Assembly (NCBI GenBank): GCA_003070825.1 | Contig: QBLP01000026.1 | Location: forward strand, 1 to 14,869 | From: Halanaerobium sp. | GTDB lineage: Bacteria; Bacillota; Halanaerobiia; Halanaerobiales; Halanaerobiaceae | Direction: 5' to 3' | DNA: 14,869 nt | Shown: positions 13,582 to 14,869 of the stretch, one piece after another | Layout of the letters: the number at the start of each line of letters is the position of its first letter | Position numbering within the stretch: position 1 is the stretch's first letter | The notes under the pieces: model-generated | Database searches by the model: none | What the model saw: only the letters and a program-made list of their open reading frames with translations | What the model was told of the DNA's origin: nothing | Program-made: the position numbers and the translations under genes

Positions 13582-14869
<1,288 letters not shown>

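Overview
The window looks like a chromosomal segment of a low-GC, anaerobic, Firmicutes-type bacterium. The evidence is strong AGGAGG ribosome binding sites, sigma-A promoters, a T-box leader on serS, a fructose PTS operon and uronate/KDG catabolism. A secreted PpiC foldase with a signal peptidase I-type leader and no lipobox cysteine would fit a diderm Firmicute such as Halanaerobium. That genus assignment is an impression from gene content, codon bias and rRNA, not a search result. Every recognised gene is on the minus strand, so transcription runs from high to low coordinates.

Layout in transcription order. (1) 14869-13192: the 3' part of an rRNA operon, with partial 23S, a 5S whose 5' quarter does not match the family, tRNA-Asn(GUU) with encoded CCA, and a terminator. 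(2) 13077-9304: a fructose operon, fruR-fruK-IIA-IIBC. It is driven by a textbook TTGACA-N17-TATAAT promoter with 30-31 bp repeats that are probably FruR operators, and it ends at a hairpin. (3) 9256-8092: a monocistronic secreted parvulin-type foldase. (4) 7992-5684: ald-alr, interconverting pyruvate, L-Ala and D-Ala. (5) 5599-3846: serS behind a complete serine T-box with a UCC specifier, followed by an unusual 17-bp perfect inverted repeat and then a terminator. (6) 3797-391: a KDG catabolic cluster of eda and two PfkB-family KDG-kinase-like genes. Two KdgR-like palindromes lie in front of eda.

The fru operon takes up fructose as fructose-1-phosphate and converts it to fructose-1,6-bisphosphate. 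The kdgK/eda genes convert 2-keto-3-deoxygluconate through KDPG to pyruvate and glyceraldehyde-3-phosphate. Ald and Alr can draw on pyruvate to make alanine for protein and peptidoglycan.

The most unusual sequence is the 441-bp gap between eda and kdgK. It holds a 185-bp element (2817-3001) with 11-bp terminal inverted repeats, long imperfect arms, a perfect 15-bp stem and a GC-rich core that folds into two further hairpins. Next to it is a 65-bp-period direct repeat of its own arm. I do not recognise it as a known RNA or mobile-element family. The aberrant 5S 5' end is the second main point of interest.
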